Source of the DNA: Thunnus maccoyii
Lineage: Eukaryota; Chordata; Actinopteri; Scombriformes; Scombridae
Direction of reading: 5' to 3'
Assembly (NCBI RefSeq): GCF_910596095.1
Contig: NC_056555.1
Location: forward strand, 13,446,001-13,510,000
Length of the DNA stretch: 64,000 bases
The notes under the pieces were generated by a model. It saw only the letters and a program-made list of their open reading frames with translations, had not been told where the DNA came from and did not search any database. Positions 11,531 to 23,285 of this stretch are shown one piece after another. Positions within the stretch are counted from its first letter, which is position 1, and every line of letters starts with the position of its first letter. A program made the position numbers and the translations under genes.

Positions 11531-11789
11531 CATCCTAATGTTTTTTGAAAATAAGCACGCCGCTTTTACGATTTTACAGTGACGCTTTAGGTCTCATAGT
11601 TCCCAAAGGAATTGATTTGTAACAGTAACGTTTTAGCAACACTCCTGGAAATGGCTCTATAACTTATTATTAATAGGAAAAAATGCCAATGTAACCTGTA
11701 GAGACTATTGTTGACATAACGTTACAGGGTCAGCTGAAAATGCATATTTGTCTATAGGAAAGCATACAATTCAACAAATGCAGACTGAT

Positions 11790-13740
11790 TTTTTTTTATA
11801 TAACCTGATTGGCACCTGATTGGCAGCACCTGGGAGTACCAGAAGCTCCATACAAGAGTCAATAGCAACAGCAAAATAAGCTGTTTGGCATTGGCAGAGA
11901 AGATTTGGCAAATTTTTCATGGGCACAACCCACATACTCAGCTCTGCTGCTCATCCCACAAATGCATGTCCCTTACAAATGTGGCACCATTTAAAAGGGT
12001 AATAAACATGCTTTCCAACAGTATAAGATTCATTGCCAAGAAGCATTGTTACAACAAAGAAATAATCTACCAAACACAAATTTCCTTACTTTTTGTGCTA
12101 AGTTTAGATAGTTCATCTCCATGAAAGAAAGAAGAAGACACCAGATAACATGAGTCAGATACAGCTTCTCTCTCTCTGTCTCTTTGGTCGCTAATTTCAT
12201 CTCTGATGGTTAAGTATCTCTCTGTGTGGCTATTGTGTGAATGTATCTCCTAACAAGAATGAAGCAGAGATCATATAATGTAGGTAGTTTGCTTGTTGAA
12301 GTTACAGTGAGCTGTCTGGACTCACTCATGATCCCGTTTTTTAAATTGAGTGATTGTTCAGTCACCTGTTGATGTTGTGTGATTTGTGAATGAGTGCAGG
12401 AGGTCTGGCTGCTTGCTTGTGACATTTTCTTCAGTTCGTTTTTAAGCTGAGCCTTGTATTGAGTAATAAGCTTAAAGTAACTAGAATAACGAATGTTAAG
12501 ATGTCAGCTTTGTAGACTATATTTTGTATGTCGTGCACATAGGGTTAGAGTTTAAGCTCTGGCTCTCGCCTTAGAGAATGATGTGAACCAAATACTATGT
12601 TTTTTGTTTTGGATATGTTAAGTATCAGTTTGTTTTCAAAAATCCACTTTCCAATAATATCTAGCTCCCTGTTCAAGATGTCAGTCAAATCAGCAGATGT
12701 TGTTGCTGATGCATGTACAGTAGTGTCATCTGCATACATAGTTAATTTAGCATTTTTTAGTACAAGAGGTAAGTCAATGGTAAAAATGGTATACATAAGT
12801 GGGCCTAGGCAGCTCCCTTGCGGAACTCCACATTTCAAAGACACGCTATCTGAGTAACCTCCATTAAAGAAGACTCTCTGCGATCTATTTACCAGATAGC
12901 TTTCCATCCAGGCAACTGCAAATGGTCTGAATCCATAACACTCAAGCTTTTCAAGAAGAAGATTGTGGTCAATAACATCAAATGCTGCCGTAAAATCTAG
13001 TAGGACTGCTCCACATATCATTTTGTTGTCCAGATCTCTGTACAAGTCATCTGTCATTTGCACTAAAGCTGTGCATGTAGAGTGTCCCTTTCTGTAAGCA
13101 TACTGGAAGTTTGTTATCAGACAAACTTCCAGCACTGGGAAAAGCTCAGTGACGTACAGTCCTATTGATTTCCTGATTTATTTTGAATTGACATTTGCCA
13201 CAATGGGGAACCCGCATCTTTCCAGTCATTTGACACCATGGCTGAAGGCTTGGACTGTGAGTGTTTGGATGTCAGGTTGATACGTAGACTCTTTTTATCG
13301 AACTATCTTTTTCTCCCTTTGTAATTACCTGCTGAGTGTTGGCGAGAGTCTGAATCTGTCCTTGTTTGTTTTTCACTAATAAAGGATGTTCACAAAAAAG
13401 ATATGTGTACTATGATGCACTTTCTTAACAAAATATATGGTAAAGTGATTCCAGTATGTCTCAGTGCCATTTTAAGAGAATTTTAATTTTTTTATGATTA
13501 TTGGGATCATATCATTAATCGCAATTATTTTGGCCAAGATAATCATGACATGAAATTTTCCTATCGTCCCATGCCTTACCTGATGTTGAAACAACTGATC
13601 TGATGTTGAAATGTACTTTATGAACTGTGGTAACTAAAATATGTCATTTCCTCTCAGTTAGTTAAATATTTCTTCACAAGAAAAGGCCATTTTAAAACAA
13701 AGTAAATTTTAATTCATGAATCATTGGTTATTTAAAAAAA
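11790..13740. other. Spacer between inverted-repeat arms
   Basis: This 1.95-kb spacer separates the two divergent zinc-finger genes. It contains the LINE reverse-transcriptase fragment (12545-13135) and otherwise AT-rich sequence without mirrored counterparts. Promoters of both zinc-finger genes should lie in the inner arm ends or here, but I see no clear core elements. Confidence 0.6.
12545..13135 (-). pseudogene. Non-LTR retrotransposon reverse transcriptase fragment
   Basis: A 196-codon open frame carries the RT palm core: motif A in LLDFTAAFDVIDH (catalytic Asp), motif B in GVPQGSCLGPL, and motif C as YADD (catalytic Asp pair) followed by TTVHA. The upstream AYRKGHST motif is typical of jockey-superfamily (CR1/L2/Rex-like) RTs. 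Endonuclease, N-terminal RT and C-terminal parts are missing, so it is a truncated, immobile remnant. The exact clade was not determined. Confidence 0.85.
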
Positions 13741-14639
13741 TTCAGTCTGCATTCATTGAATTGTATGCTTTCCTGTTGACAAATATGCATTTTCAGCTGA
13801 CCCTGTATCTCAAAAATAGGCTCTACAGGTTACATTGGCATTTATTTATATAAATAATAAGTTACAGAGCCATTTCCAGGAGTGTTGCTGAAACGTTACT
13901 GTTACACATCGATTAATTTGGTAACTACAGGACCTGTAAGATAAAGCGTTACTGTATAATCTTTGAGAAAACCACAGTGTCGTTATTGTTTCACTGCATC
14001 ATCATTTTATAACCTCCTTCCTTTTGTAATGCAACAACAATCATATTTTAATGATTCCAATGTTGATGCTCTGATAACTTGATGGGACAGTTTTCAGTTT
14101 GTATGAACGGCTTGAGATTTTGAGCCCGAAATTAGGAGCCCAGTGTTGAGCACTAACTATTGTACACTGCAAAAATAGAAGTGTTAAAAAACACAAAGTT
14201 GTGTTGATAGTATTTTGACACATTTTGTAGATTTTAGCAGATGTCAGCATTGGTCCTGCCTATTCAGGGCTGATTTAAAAAAGCAGATGACGTGTTGAGC
14301 CATTTTCAAAGCATGAAATGCCGATTTAAAAAAAAATTGTGGTCAATGTCAATTTTAAAACCATCATTGATTTGTTCCATCACAGTATAGTCAATCAAAT
14401 TTAGTTTACAGCTCAAAAAAACATGCTCAAGTGTGCAGTAACTCTTTAATGACCATGTCTTCAGCTATCAATAATGTTTTACTACAATTAATGAAATAAA
14501 TTATGATGATTATGGTCATCTAGTGGGTTTCTAAACTGACAAATTCACAAAATGATCCAGACTAAAATGCTTCATGGTTTGGCATGTTTATTTTCAAAAG
14601 ACATTTGGATGTCAACGTGTTATTATTGTGGATCATTCA

Positions 14640-14749
14640 GCTGCGGTTGCCATGGAAAGGATCAATGCATCTGTCAAAATCTGCGACTCAGAGCTCTCTG
14701 AAGACGCCCATCACCTACAGGAGTCTATTAAACTTCAAACACAGAAACG
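14640..14749 (+). other. Zinc-finger gene, right copy: exon 1 (probably 5'UTR)
   Basis: This mirrors the left-arm exon 1 and ends CACAGAAACG at a consensus donor, GTGAGTAC. The CCATGGAAAGG start frame stays open through this exon, but with the 15175 acceptor it would hit a TAG after four codons. It is therefore better read as untranslated leader or a short upstream ORF. Confidence 0.45.
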
Positions 14750-15174
14750 GTGAGTACATACCAGCGTTGTTCATCTGTTTTCTACTTGTACTTGATGGTC
14801 TGCAGGTTAGAGCATCAACAAGAAAACTTTTTATTTAGAAATAAATATTTGCTGGTCCTGTCTGGTGTTCATGATCCTCACTTGTAGCTAAAATTCAAAA
14901 TAATATCAGAAAAGCCAAACTTAAGGCTAATGCCAAATTGTAACGAATAGTTAATTGCAGTTATTTAGAAAATGCACAACATAAAAGCACAAAGAAGTAT
15001 GATTTTTCAGAGTTACACAGTCTGACTGGATTATCTCTGATCAGTTTGTTTATACATGTGTCTGAGTAATAAGTTTTATATAACTGTCTATGATTGACAT
15101 TCACTTCTAGCAGTGTATTGTTTTTAATTTGTGTTAACTTTGCTGTTTTCTGTGTTTTTATTTTATGATGATAG

Positions 15175-15237
15175 ATGGAGGAATATCTAGCAGAGGAGGA
15201 TACAAACAGCAGCAACAAAATGAGCTCATCAGCAGAG
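15175..15237 (+). CDS. C2H2 zinc-finger gene, right copy: exon 2 (first coding exon)
   Basis: The acceptor TTATGATGATAG precedes ATG and 21 codons (MEEYLAEEDTNSS...SSSAE), then the donor GTAAGAGCC. Phase 0 joins it in frame to exon 3 at 16399. A MITE begins within about 20 bp downstream of the donor. No domain is recognisable in this acidic, serine-rich N-terminal peptide. Confidence 0.65.
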
Positions 15238-15255
15238 GTAAGAGCCAGACAACAA

Positions 15256-15991
15256 ACCTTTACTTTACTTAAGTAAAAGTACCAATACAGCAGAGTAAAA
15301 ATACTCCATTACAAGTAAAAGTGCTGCATGAAAAATCCTACTTAAGTAAAAGTACATAAATATTATCAGCTTGATGTAGTTAAAGTGTTGCAGTAAAAGT
15401 AGTGGTTTGGTCCCTCTGACTGATATATTATTATATATAAAATCATTAGATTATTAATACTAAAGCATCAGTGTGTAAGCAGCATGTTAATGTTGTAGCT
15501 GCTGAAGGTGGAGCTAGTTTGAACTGTTTTTATATACAGTTAGCTAGTTTAGTCCAGTGGAAAGAAGAAAAAAAGTTACATACACAAATACACAAATCAG
15601 AACTTTGTTCAAATTTCGGTTTTTGGACTTTTCTGATCTAAATATTGGATCATCTAAACATTTATTAAAATGCAACCATGTGAGAAGTTTAGAGGGAAAA
15701 ATCACTATTTGGTGGCGCTGTTAACATCTCATAGACATCTGAAATGTGACCCCGATGACACACTGCTTTTTGGCTTTATAAGACGTCAAAAGCCAAAAAG
15801 GTTGGAAACCACTGGTTTCATCTTTAACAATGCTTGTATTTTAAAAGCTTGTTATATTATCCATTGTGTCAAATCTTCATCTGAAAAGTAACTAAAGCTG
15901 TCAAATAAATGTAGAGGAGTAGAAAGTATAAAGTAGCAAATGGAAATACTCAAGTACATGTACTTAAGTATAATTTCTACTTTCCACCACT
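15256..15991 (-). mobile_element. MITE-like element in zinc-finger intron, right arm
   Basis: This is the same teleost element as at 10261-10770. This copy retains both AAGTAC-rich ends (ACTTAAGTAAAAGTAC near 15270 and TTTCCACCACT at 15991) but lacks about 70 bp of middle sequence that the left copy keeps. Each arm has therefore suffered a different deletion in one ancestral insertion. Confidence 0.55.
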
Positions 15992-16398
15992 AACATTATA
16001 CAACACTGATTTCAGTTGGAAGGGATCTTTAAAAATATATATGTATATAGTTTTGGTCACTGTTTTAAATCAAGGCTCAAGGTGTATTAAATTGCCTGTA
16101 ACCATAGCAACAGTTTTGATGCTTCAGGCTCTGTTAGCAGTTAACTGACAGGTGAAACTAACCTAACCATGTGTTAAACTGAGTGGCCTACCTCTTGTAC
16201 TAATTGGCCATGGTGTAAGAGCCATACAGCACTCACAGGTGTTTAGTAACTATTGGTTTAACAACGGAAATGCCTTCTTCACCTCTACCTTGTCCATGTA
16301 TTCATACATCAGGACACTTCTTGTATCAGTTCCACTATTTAATACATTCTTACACTCCTTATGTCTTTCTCTTTCTTTCGTTTTGTATATATATATAG

Positions 16399-17085
16399 AA
16401 ACAGACGAGCAAAAACCTAGCCGGACCTCATGGTGAGAGTGAGGAGAATTTCATAGGAGGACAAATGGATCCACATCAGCGTGCCGACACTGTGGAGAGA
16501 ACACACCACTGTGACCAGTGTCAGAAGAGCTTCTCTTCCTCATCATATTTGAAGTGTCATCAGCGTATCCACACTGGAGAAAAACTGTACCTCTGTGACC
16601 AGTGTGGTAAGAGATTCATTCAATCTGGACATTTACAGAACCATCTACGCACTCACACTGGCAAAAAACCGTACCTCTGTGACCAGTGTGGTAAGAGATT
16701 CATTCAATCTGGACATTTACAGAACCATCTACGCACTCACACTGGCGAAAAACCGTACCTCTGTGACCAGTGTGGTAGGAGTTTCACTCAATCTGGACAT
16801 TTAATGGAGCATCTGCGCACTCACACTGGAGAAAAGCCTTACACCTGTGACCAGTGTCAGAAGAGCTTCTCTTCCTCAGCATATTTGAAGCATCATCAGC
16901 ATATCCACACTGGAGAAAAACCGTACTTCTGTGACCAGTGTGGTAGGAGTTTCACTATGTCTGGATATTTAAAGAAGCATCTGCGCACTCACACTGGAGA
17001 AAATCCTCACACCTGTGACCAGTGTGGTAAGAGTTTCACTGTATTTGTACATTTAAAGGACCATCAGCACACTTACACTGTGTAG
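16399..17085 (+). CDS. C2H2 zinc-finger gene, right copy: terminal exon (6-7 fingers)
   Basis: The acceptor TATATATATAG opens 228 codons: a leader ([16 protein letters not shown]...) to [16 protein letters not shown], six canonical C2H2 fingers with HTG(E/K)KPY linkers, and a degenerate seventh in which the final His is lost (HQHTYTV, stop). With exon 2 the protein is about 249 aa. Fingers 2 and 3 are near-identical 84-bp repeats (CDQCGKRFIQSGHLQNHL). A nuclear DNA-binding role is expected from the family; targets are unknown. It is the diverged twin of the left-arm gene, transcribed away from it, with no KRAB, SCAN or BTB domain visible. Confidence 0.8.
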   Translation, partial: KQTSKNLAGPHGESEENFIGGQMDPHQRADTVERTHHCDQCQKSFSSSSYLKCHQRIHTGEKLYLCDQCGKRFIQSGHLQNHLRTHTGKKPYLCDQCGKRFIQSGHLQNHLRTHTGEKPYLCDQCGRSFTQSGHLMEHLRTHTGEKPYTCDQCQKSFSSSAYLKHHQHIHTGEKPYFCDQCGRSFTMSGYLKKHLRTHTGENPHTCDQCGKSFTVFVHLKDHQHTYTV

Positions 17086-17339
17086 AGAGTGCACCTGAAC
17101 TGTCTGGATCTCTTAACTGTTAAAAGATGACACGTGATTTGTAAAACTTGTCATGAAAATATTTCAATAATATTCATATGCATGCAACTTGAGTTGTGAA
17201 ATTTTTATTGTTGCTTTACTCCTGCTGTCAAAGCTACATCAGCAAATACACAACAGATACACACAAGTACAAAGCTCACTGGAAAACAAGGTATCATCAC
17301 TGGCAGGGTTGGGGGTTCGATTCCCAAACTAAAGATCAT

Positions 17340-17770
17340 TTCAAGGTTCAAGGTTCAGTTTTATTGTCATTATACAAAACAGTATTGCACAATTAAATGA
17401 AGCTGTAGCCAACTCCTCACTACATGCACAGAAAATGTATGAACAAATATTAAAATATTTGAAAGTAGAATAGAATAAAACAATAAAAAATGCAATAAAT
17501 ATGGCAAAGTATATAAAAGTTGCACTAAGAAATTAAAAAAAGGATAAACTATATTATATTTACATACATACACATAGTTACATGCAGTCCAGACAGTATT
17601 TGAACTTTAAGGGTTCAAACATAATTGGACGGATAAAGTCAAACAAAATCATCATATCTAATATTTTGTGGGAAATTCTTTGCAGTCAGTGACTTCCTGA
17701 AGTCTTGGACACAAAGACATCAGCAGACACTTTGTATCTTCCCTCTGTACAGTATATACATCTTTTAACA
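17340..17770 (-). mobile_element. LINE-type 3' tail in right arm
   Basis: Mirror copy of 7800-8216, beginning (minus-strand end) with AAGGTTCAAGGTTCAGTTTTATTGTCAT. It lies downstream of the zinc-finger stop and may supply polyadenylation signals; several AATAAA occur on the plus strand at about 17465-17500. Confidence 0.4.
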
Positions 17771-18883
17771 ATATGTGAAAAATCGATGTAATTTGCAAGT
17801 TATACCGCAAGAAAATTCACTGGAGGTAGTAGTAGGAGTGAGCGTAGTGCAAAGGTAATGGTATGGTAATGTGCATAAGTGTGCATAAAGTACATTTCTA
17901 CTAAAAACTGCAAGTTCTGCTCTGTGTAAAGGAGCTTTGATCAATTCCACAGAGAAGTACTGGAGTATATTCTTTTATATAGCAGACTGTATGGAGCCTA
18001 TAGTGTGCCGGCATCCTTATAATTCAATTTATTCATCATTATGGATTGATTAGCAGTTTCCATAGGCTATCTTTATTTAAATTATTTACAGTTGTATTCA
18101 AATGATAAGCTACTTACATAATAATAATATAGCAAGTTAAAACAAGTGAACTTAAAGATATACAATAGGTTCACAATTTTTCATGTCTGTCCTAAAACAA
18201 TAGTCAGGAGGTTTTCCTTGCTGTAATCATTCCTCCTCTTCATACTGGCTATTAAAAGATCCTCTTCAAATGTGCTTTCAATGTAAGTGATGGACGGCAA
18301 AATCCAAAGCTTATATGCGGCTTCAGCAGTCTGAGTTGGTCATATCAAGTTGATATCTGCCACATTTACAGTCTTCTTAGCATCAAAATTCCCACTTTGT
18401 GTTTCCCTGTTGAGCTGCGGTGGAAGTATAGTAACAAAAAAAGGGACATTGGCACTAAAAAGGCTGTAACATTGAAAGATATCTACTTGATTTGACTCAT
18501 TTGGACGGCCCTTCTTCAGCTTTAAACCCCAAAACTGTGTAAATCAAGTAGACACCTGCCTCATTTACTTATAATAGCATCCAACACAATATGCAGGTCA
18601 AAGCATGGAGGCAACATGTGGGTATGCAGTGGTGTGACATGTTGGTTTTGGTCAAGATCACCTACCTGACAGTAAGAAAAGGTACAAAATAGATCAGTCA
18701 CATATATGAGGTGTGCAAATCAGAGGTTTCATTCTACTTGCTGGTTAAAATATAGAATAGGAAAGACTTTGAAATATTTTATACATTTTGGCACATAAAG
18801 CAACTCAAGTATTTGTCCAGGAGGAGGCACCATTGTTTAACCAATGTTCAGGTCTGTATGTGAAAGAAGCTCAGGGAAGCAAC

Positions 18884-19216
18884 AAAGATTGCATAATGAC
18901 ATCATCATGGGAACACAATTTAATCTGATACTGTATATACATAGATTCAACATTAGGCTCACATCTAGCATAAAGAATCTTGTTCATCAGTTATTTCTTT
19001 GAATTTTAGTCAGCCATTGTCGACATGTAACATGTGTCCAAAAATGATGTAAATTATGAGATGGTACTCTGAATATTATGTTTTGATCACTTCATGTGAA
19101 AGCCACTGACTCCAGTGTCCACATTTTTTTTTTTTAAATGAGCAAGTTTTGTTTTTAAATTCTAGATCTGGCCTGCTCGTGCCAAAACATATCTGATAAA
19201 TGAGTTGTATGAGTTG
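18884..19216 (-). repeat. Local paralogous unit R, copy 2 (inverted)
   Basis: On the minus strand this continues the right arm outward and matches the R unit at 3241, 22178 and 26822. It shows that the inverted repeat was originally longer on this side, or that R is its natural neighbour. The left arm lacks it, ending instead at a Penelope-like tail. Confidence 0.65.
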
Positions 19217-20640
19217 AAACATTAGTTACTCTTTTTATGCCCGTTCAAATAAGTGATACATAATACTGAGTAGTTACTGGGTAGTCCCTCATTCCTTATA
19301 GCCATTATTTACTCCCCAATGTAAAGCATCAAAACTAACAAGTAGCTACTGGGTTTTTACTGGGGGGTTCACCATTAGTTTAATAACAGACCAGAGACAG
19401 CAGGATTCTCATAAAAATATTTTAATCATCATATTTAGGGCGCATAGCCTACATTAATATCCACATCCACATGTAGGCCTATACTGTCAGTTACACTAGA
19501 TGCTAATGTAGCCCAGAGTAGTTACATTAGCAATAAAAAATAAATCTCTGTATTAATGTTCAGGAAATCATACACATGAAATAAATAAACTCTCATTAAA
19601 TATTGCACGTGTATATGTTTGAGATAGTTTAATGGGTAGAAAGAAGATGTTTTTGTTGATAAACTTGGCAAACAGCCAATAAATTTAAGTTTAAGGCACG
19701 AAACTTAGCTAAACAATGGAGGAACTCATTTAAGTAAATGTTGTGTTTTCATGCGTTAATTCATACTTAATATTAACAACATAAAATTAGAATGTGGATA
19801 AAAAAGAGAGAATGCCGTCCGTTCCCACCTGTGCACTGAGGCCTGATGCTATTTTTCATGCTAATGTGCCAATTCATTGCACCGGTGAGTTGAAACTTCT
19901 AGCATGTAGCTAACTAGAGAAAATGTCCACTAGCTGTGATGCTAAATGCTATGTTCAACTCCATGGATTTATGCTAAAAACGTTAGCGATCTAAAGTCCA
20001 CTAGCTGCATTGATAATCAGTGGCAGGTAAAATCCCATTTGATAATGCTAAAAGTGTTAGCAACGTAGACCACATGGACCACTTGCACAACTATTAGGAC
20101 CAGATCTGCTCTGTGTCTCACGGGAATTACAAACTATATACAAATCCATAGAGACATTAGAGAGCTCCAGCAGAAGCTGCATTCACTTAGTCACCAAGTA
20201 AACATGTTCCTGCCTCAGTCACACAAAATCCCAAACTTTGCCTTGGAGTTGCAAGGCAAGTAATCTTCACCATCTTCATCTGTGACAGTGTGATTCATGC
20301 ATGTGTTTTATTGTGGAACTTGTTTAGAGAGTCTCTTGCTTTGAATTTGTGTCCTTGATCTGTGTGCAGGCAGGTGCCAGAGTTTTAGATGATAGATCTT
20401 CAAACCTATATTGGCCACAGGAAAGTATTGGAATAGTATGGAACAAGATATTCCACTGCTGGTATTCATATAAAACACAGAGACGAGTGATCCAGGTATG
20501 AATTACACATCTGCGTCTATAAAAGGCTACAATGACAGTTCTCATTGTTATGTATCTGATGTGAAATCACATGTTTAAACAATTTAATGTACTTTATGAA
20601 TTGTGGAAACTAAAATATGAGTGCTTGTCATTCTCAGGCA
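19217..20640. other. Non-coding stretch
   Basis: I see no gene. Short repeated AGTAGCTACTGGG-type motifs near 19270-19370 suggest another degraded interspersed repeat. Confidence 0.45.
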
Positions 20641-20697
20641 AATAGGGACATTTATTCGTCTCCCTCTCCCTTCAACTCAGCCACATTAGGAAGAGCC

Positions 20698-20764
20698 AGT
20701 CCCCCAACGGCTACATCGTGAGCGCACCAAGAAGTTCTCTATCTATGTAAGTCATACATTTGTC
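20698..20764 (+). other. Exon-like fragment, unrecognised
   Basis: An acceptor-like CCTTCAACTCAG and a strong donor, GTAAGTCAT, bracket about 67 nt. One frame is open and reads HIRKSQSPNGYIVSAPRSS. Joined to the next acceptor-like site (TTTCTCTTTCAG near 20854), it would reach a stop after two codons, as a short C-terminal tail would. Family unknown. Confidence 0.25.
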
Positions 20765-21049
20765 GTTTTCCTGGAGATGTCACGCATACTTGTCACCATT
20801 ACACAGTGCACAACAAACAGTTCAACTGATCTCTCCGTCTGTTTCTCTTTCAGGGAATGACGACAGCAGATTAGAAAGGACCTTATTTGGGGACACTGGT
20901 TTACGATGAGGATGGTGCATCATTCCAGACTTTCAAACTGTTGGTGAATATGATAAGAGTGATACAGTATAGCTCTTGTAGATGTGCATTATTTCATTCA
21001 CATGTATTATTATGATTACGTTAGTAAATTTAGTTAGATAGTAAAAAAC

Positions 21050-21345
21050 ATTGTAAGGGTTGCACAATATATGGCTATGAGGCTCCACGCTTCTTTCTTG
21101 CTGGGGGGTAACCACACTATAAAACCACATATTAGTATTTTCTAACTTTTTATTTCATCTCTTAGGATCTTTTGGAGGAGGAAAAGTAACAACGAGGTTC
21201 CACATGAACCTGTGGGCACAACCAGGACTTTACACCAAACTACCAAAATATGGCTAACTATGTAGATGTATTAGACAATGAGGAAAACATTACTCAGACC
21301 GCAGGAGAGTTTGAGGTTTGAAGTCACGCTCCTTTCTTGCTGGGG
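21050..21345 (+). pseudogene. Exon-like fragment paralogous to 24.6-24.9 kb
   Basis: This segment (GGGTTGCACAATATATGGCTA, TTCTTTCTTGCTGGGGGGTA, acceptor TCATCTCTTAG at about 21166) matches the minus strand around 24.6-24.9 kb. Its open frame contains NMANYVDVLDNEEN where the partner has NMTNYADVYKNEGN, but the frame is broken upstream by a stop. The NYxDV tyrosine motif resembles cytoplasmic-tail motifs, but the protein family is not identified. Confidence 0.35.
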
Positions 21346-21818
21346 TGAGATTATTGTCCCTATGTCAGCATGGGATTACTCTGTATTCCTCCAACATTTT
21401 TATATTGGCATATAAATTTTAAATGGGACCATAAATAAAGATAATAAATTGGAATTCTTTTGCTAGGTGTTTTATTTAACAATAAATGCAATGAGTTAAA
21501 ACCCTTATCTTTTTTAGTTTGAAGGAAATGATGAAAACAATGACGACAACACATAAAAAACTATACCAACTTAAAAGTTCAAGGATCTTTTACAGATTTC
21601 AGCACATGATGGGTGTCAAGGTGATCAAGGTCTTTCTGCATCCAGCTGTCACTGTCTGTGTTAGAAAGGTGAATGACCTTCATCTGGACAGTATATGACT
21701 ACAGTATGTGGCATGTTTCACAGCCAATCACTGCGATCCCCCAGGTCTCTTTTTCTGTATCTGATAGATAATTACACATCATCCTAAAAAAATCATTCCA
21801 GCGAGACACTGACCAAAG

Positions 21819-21857
<39 letters not shown>

Positions 21858-22174
21858 GTCCCAGTTCCCAGGGCGCCAGTCAGTCAGACAGCTGAAGTAT
21901 AAATAGTCTGCTGGCTAAAGTTCCCCTTGAGAAAAACACACTAGAAGTGTTGGACCAGTGCTCCCTTCTGAAATATCTTTGCTCAGTAAAAACATTCACT
22001 GTTTATTTTAGTGGCTTTTATGCAATTTATTGCTTTAAAGAAATTTGTAACACTGTTTTGAAAAATGCTTCTCCTATAATCAGTTACATGCTTTCTGTGT
22101 TCCATCATGCAAAAAGGGCTTCCCTTTTGCACTTTTCCAGTGCAGTTTATGGGTGAACAGAGTAAGCAGGATAT
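21346..22174. other. Non-coding stretch with (CA)n
   Basis: A (CA)n microsatellite lies at about 21824-21856. I see no gene. Confidence 0.5.
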
Positions 22175-22790
22175 GGGGTCTTATTGGACAAGAGTTACAG
22201 TTAATGTAATCTGAAAAACAGAAAAAAAAACAAAGATCTGAGAGGCTAATGTTTAGAAAAGCACTTTTATAAGTATTTCAGCTGCATAATAAATCTCATA
22301 CAACTCATTTATCAGATATGTTTGGCCCGAGCAGGCAAGATGTAGCATTTAAAAACAAAACTTGCTCATTGAATGAATGTACACTGGAGTCAGTGGCTTT
22401 CATATGAAGTGGTCAAAACATAATATTCAGAGTACCATCTCATAATTTACATCAGTTTTTTGGACACATGTTATATGCTCACAATGGTTTACTAAAATTC
22501 AAAGAAATAACTGACAAACAAGATTATTGATACTTGAGCATAAGATGAGAAAAAGTAGTTGTGAGCTTAACATTGAACCTACGTATATATACAGTATCAA
22601 AAGCATAACATTAAATGCATTCATCATTTATCCACCCTGCACATTCCGAAATTCCATGTATTAAATAAGTATTACTACCTAATGTGTATCAATGAATAAC
22701 ACACGATTATACCCCCCCTTTTTATACTTACCAATATTAAACTACTGACTTGATGTATTTCAATGATTAAATCTAGTGACAATAGTGTCC
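22175..22790 (+). repeat. Local paralogous unit R, copy 3
   Basis: This is the longest uninterrupted R unit. It starts TCTTATTGGACAAGAGTTA, includes the shared ATCAGATATGTTTGGCCC and CAGAGTACCATCTCATAA landmarks, and ends in the TGATTAAATCTAGTGAC block also found at 4378-4445. It is non-coding. Confidence 0.65.
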
Positions 22791-22914
22791 ACTAGCTGGA
22801 ATTGCACACTGTACAGCAAGAAACTGGGCACCTGTGCTGCCATATATGAGATTTAAAACTTCGATCCCTTTTAGAAACAAACCACTACTGTGATTGGACG
22901 TGTGTGGACCCTTT

Positions 22915-23260
22915 CCACAGTTAGCCACAACTCAGAACATGTTGCATATAAGCCAAGCCACCAGGAACAATGCTGGACTGTGAAGCCATTTTGACATAGT
23001 GGCCAAACCGTGTAATTACAATGTCACGTGTTGCTATTGGGCCCAAAAAGACTTCTTCCCATAGACTTACATTGTGAAAGAGACGTCTGTAAATCAGTGG
23101 ATAATTTTTTTTGAGCATTACAACCCTAGCAAAATGACTCGTCACACTATTAGAATTGGATCCGTTCAGTCCGATCACATTTCTAAAGTCTATAAGAGCG
23201 GCACGATTGAATTGTTTTATCCCCATTCAAGTTAGCTGGAGGGCTAAACAATCCAAAAGA
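22915..23260. repeat. Teleost interspersed repeat
   Basis: The sequence around GGGCCCAAAAAGACTTCTTC and CCCATAGACTTACATTGTG is one I recognise as recurring in fish genomes. Its open frame on the minus strand is therefore not a gene. Confidence 0.45.
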
Positions 23261-23285
23261 ACAAGAAAATCTCCTCGCTCACTTC

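Larger units (their letters stand above)
6745..11789 (-). repeat. Left arm of 5-kb inverted repeat
   Basis: Read on the minus strand, this arm matches the right arm (13741-18883) almost end to end. Outer landmark: GCTTCCCTGAGCTTC. Inner landmark: AAAATGCATATTTGTC next to GGGTCAGCTG. The arm contains a complete zinc-finger gene, a LINE-type 3' tail and a MITE. Some blocks are extremely similar: a 66-residue conceptual translation at 8150-8350 equals that at 17196-17396. Other blocks differ by indels. Confidence 0.9.
13741..18883 (+). repeat. Right arm of 5-kb inverted repeat
   Basis: This arm mirrors 6745-11789. Relative to the left arm it has about 620 extra bp at roughly 13960-14580, and an extra about 300 bp of MITE end at 15256-15560. 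It lacks the duplicated terminal exon of the left gene. The paralogous flank continues to about 19216 only on this side. Confidence 0.9.

Noticed and set aside
16595-16804. 69-codon frame with a repeated MTSVVRDSF-like pattern
   Set aside because: An out-of-frame shadow of the duplicated zinc fingers in the real exon.
22921-23226. 101-codon minus-strand frame
   Set aside because: Lies within a sequence I recognise as a dispersed fish repeat. No domain or splice context.
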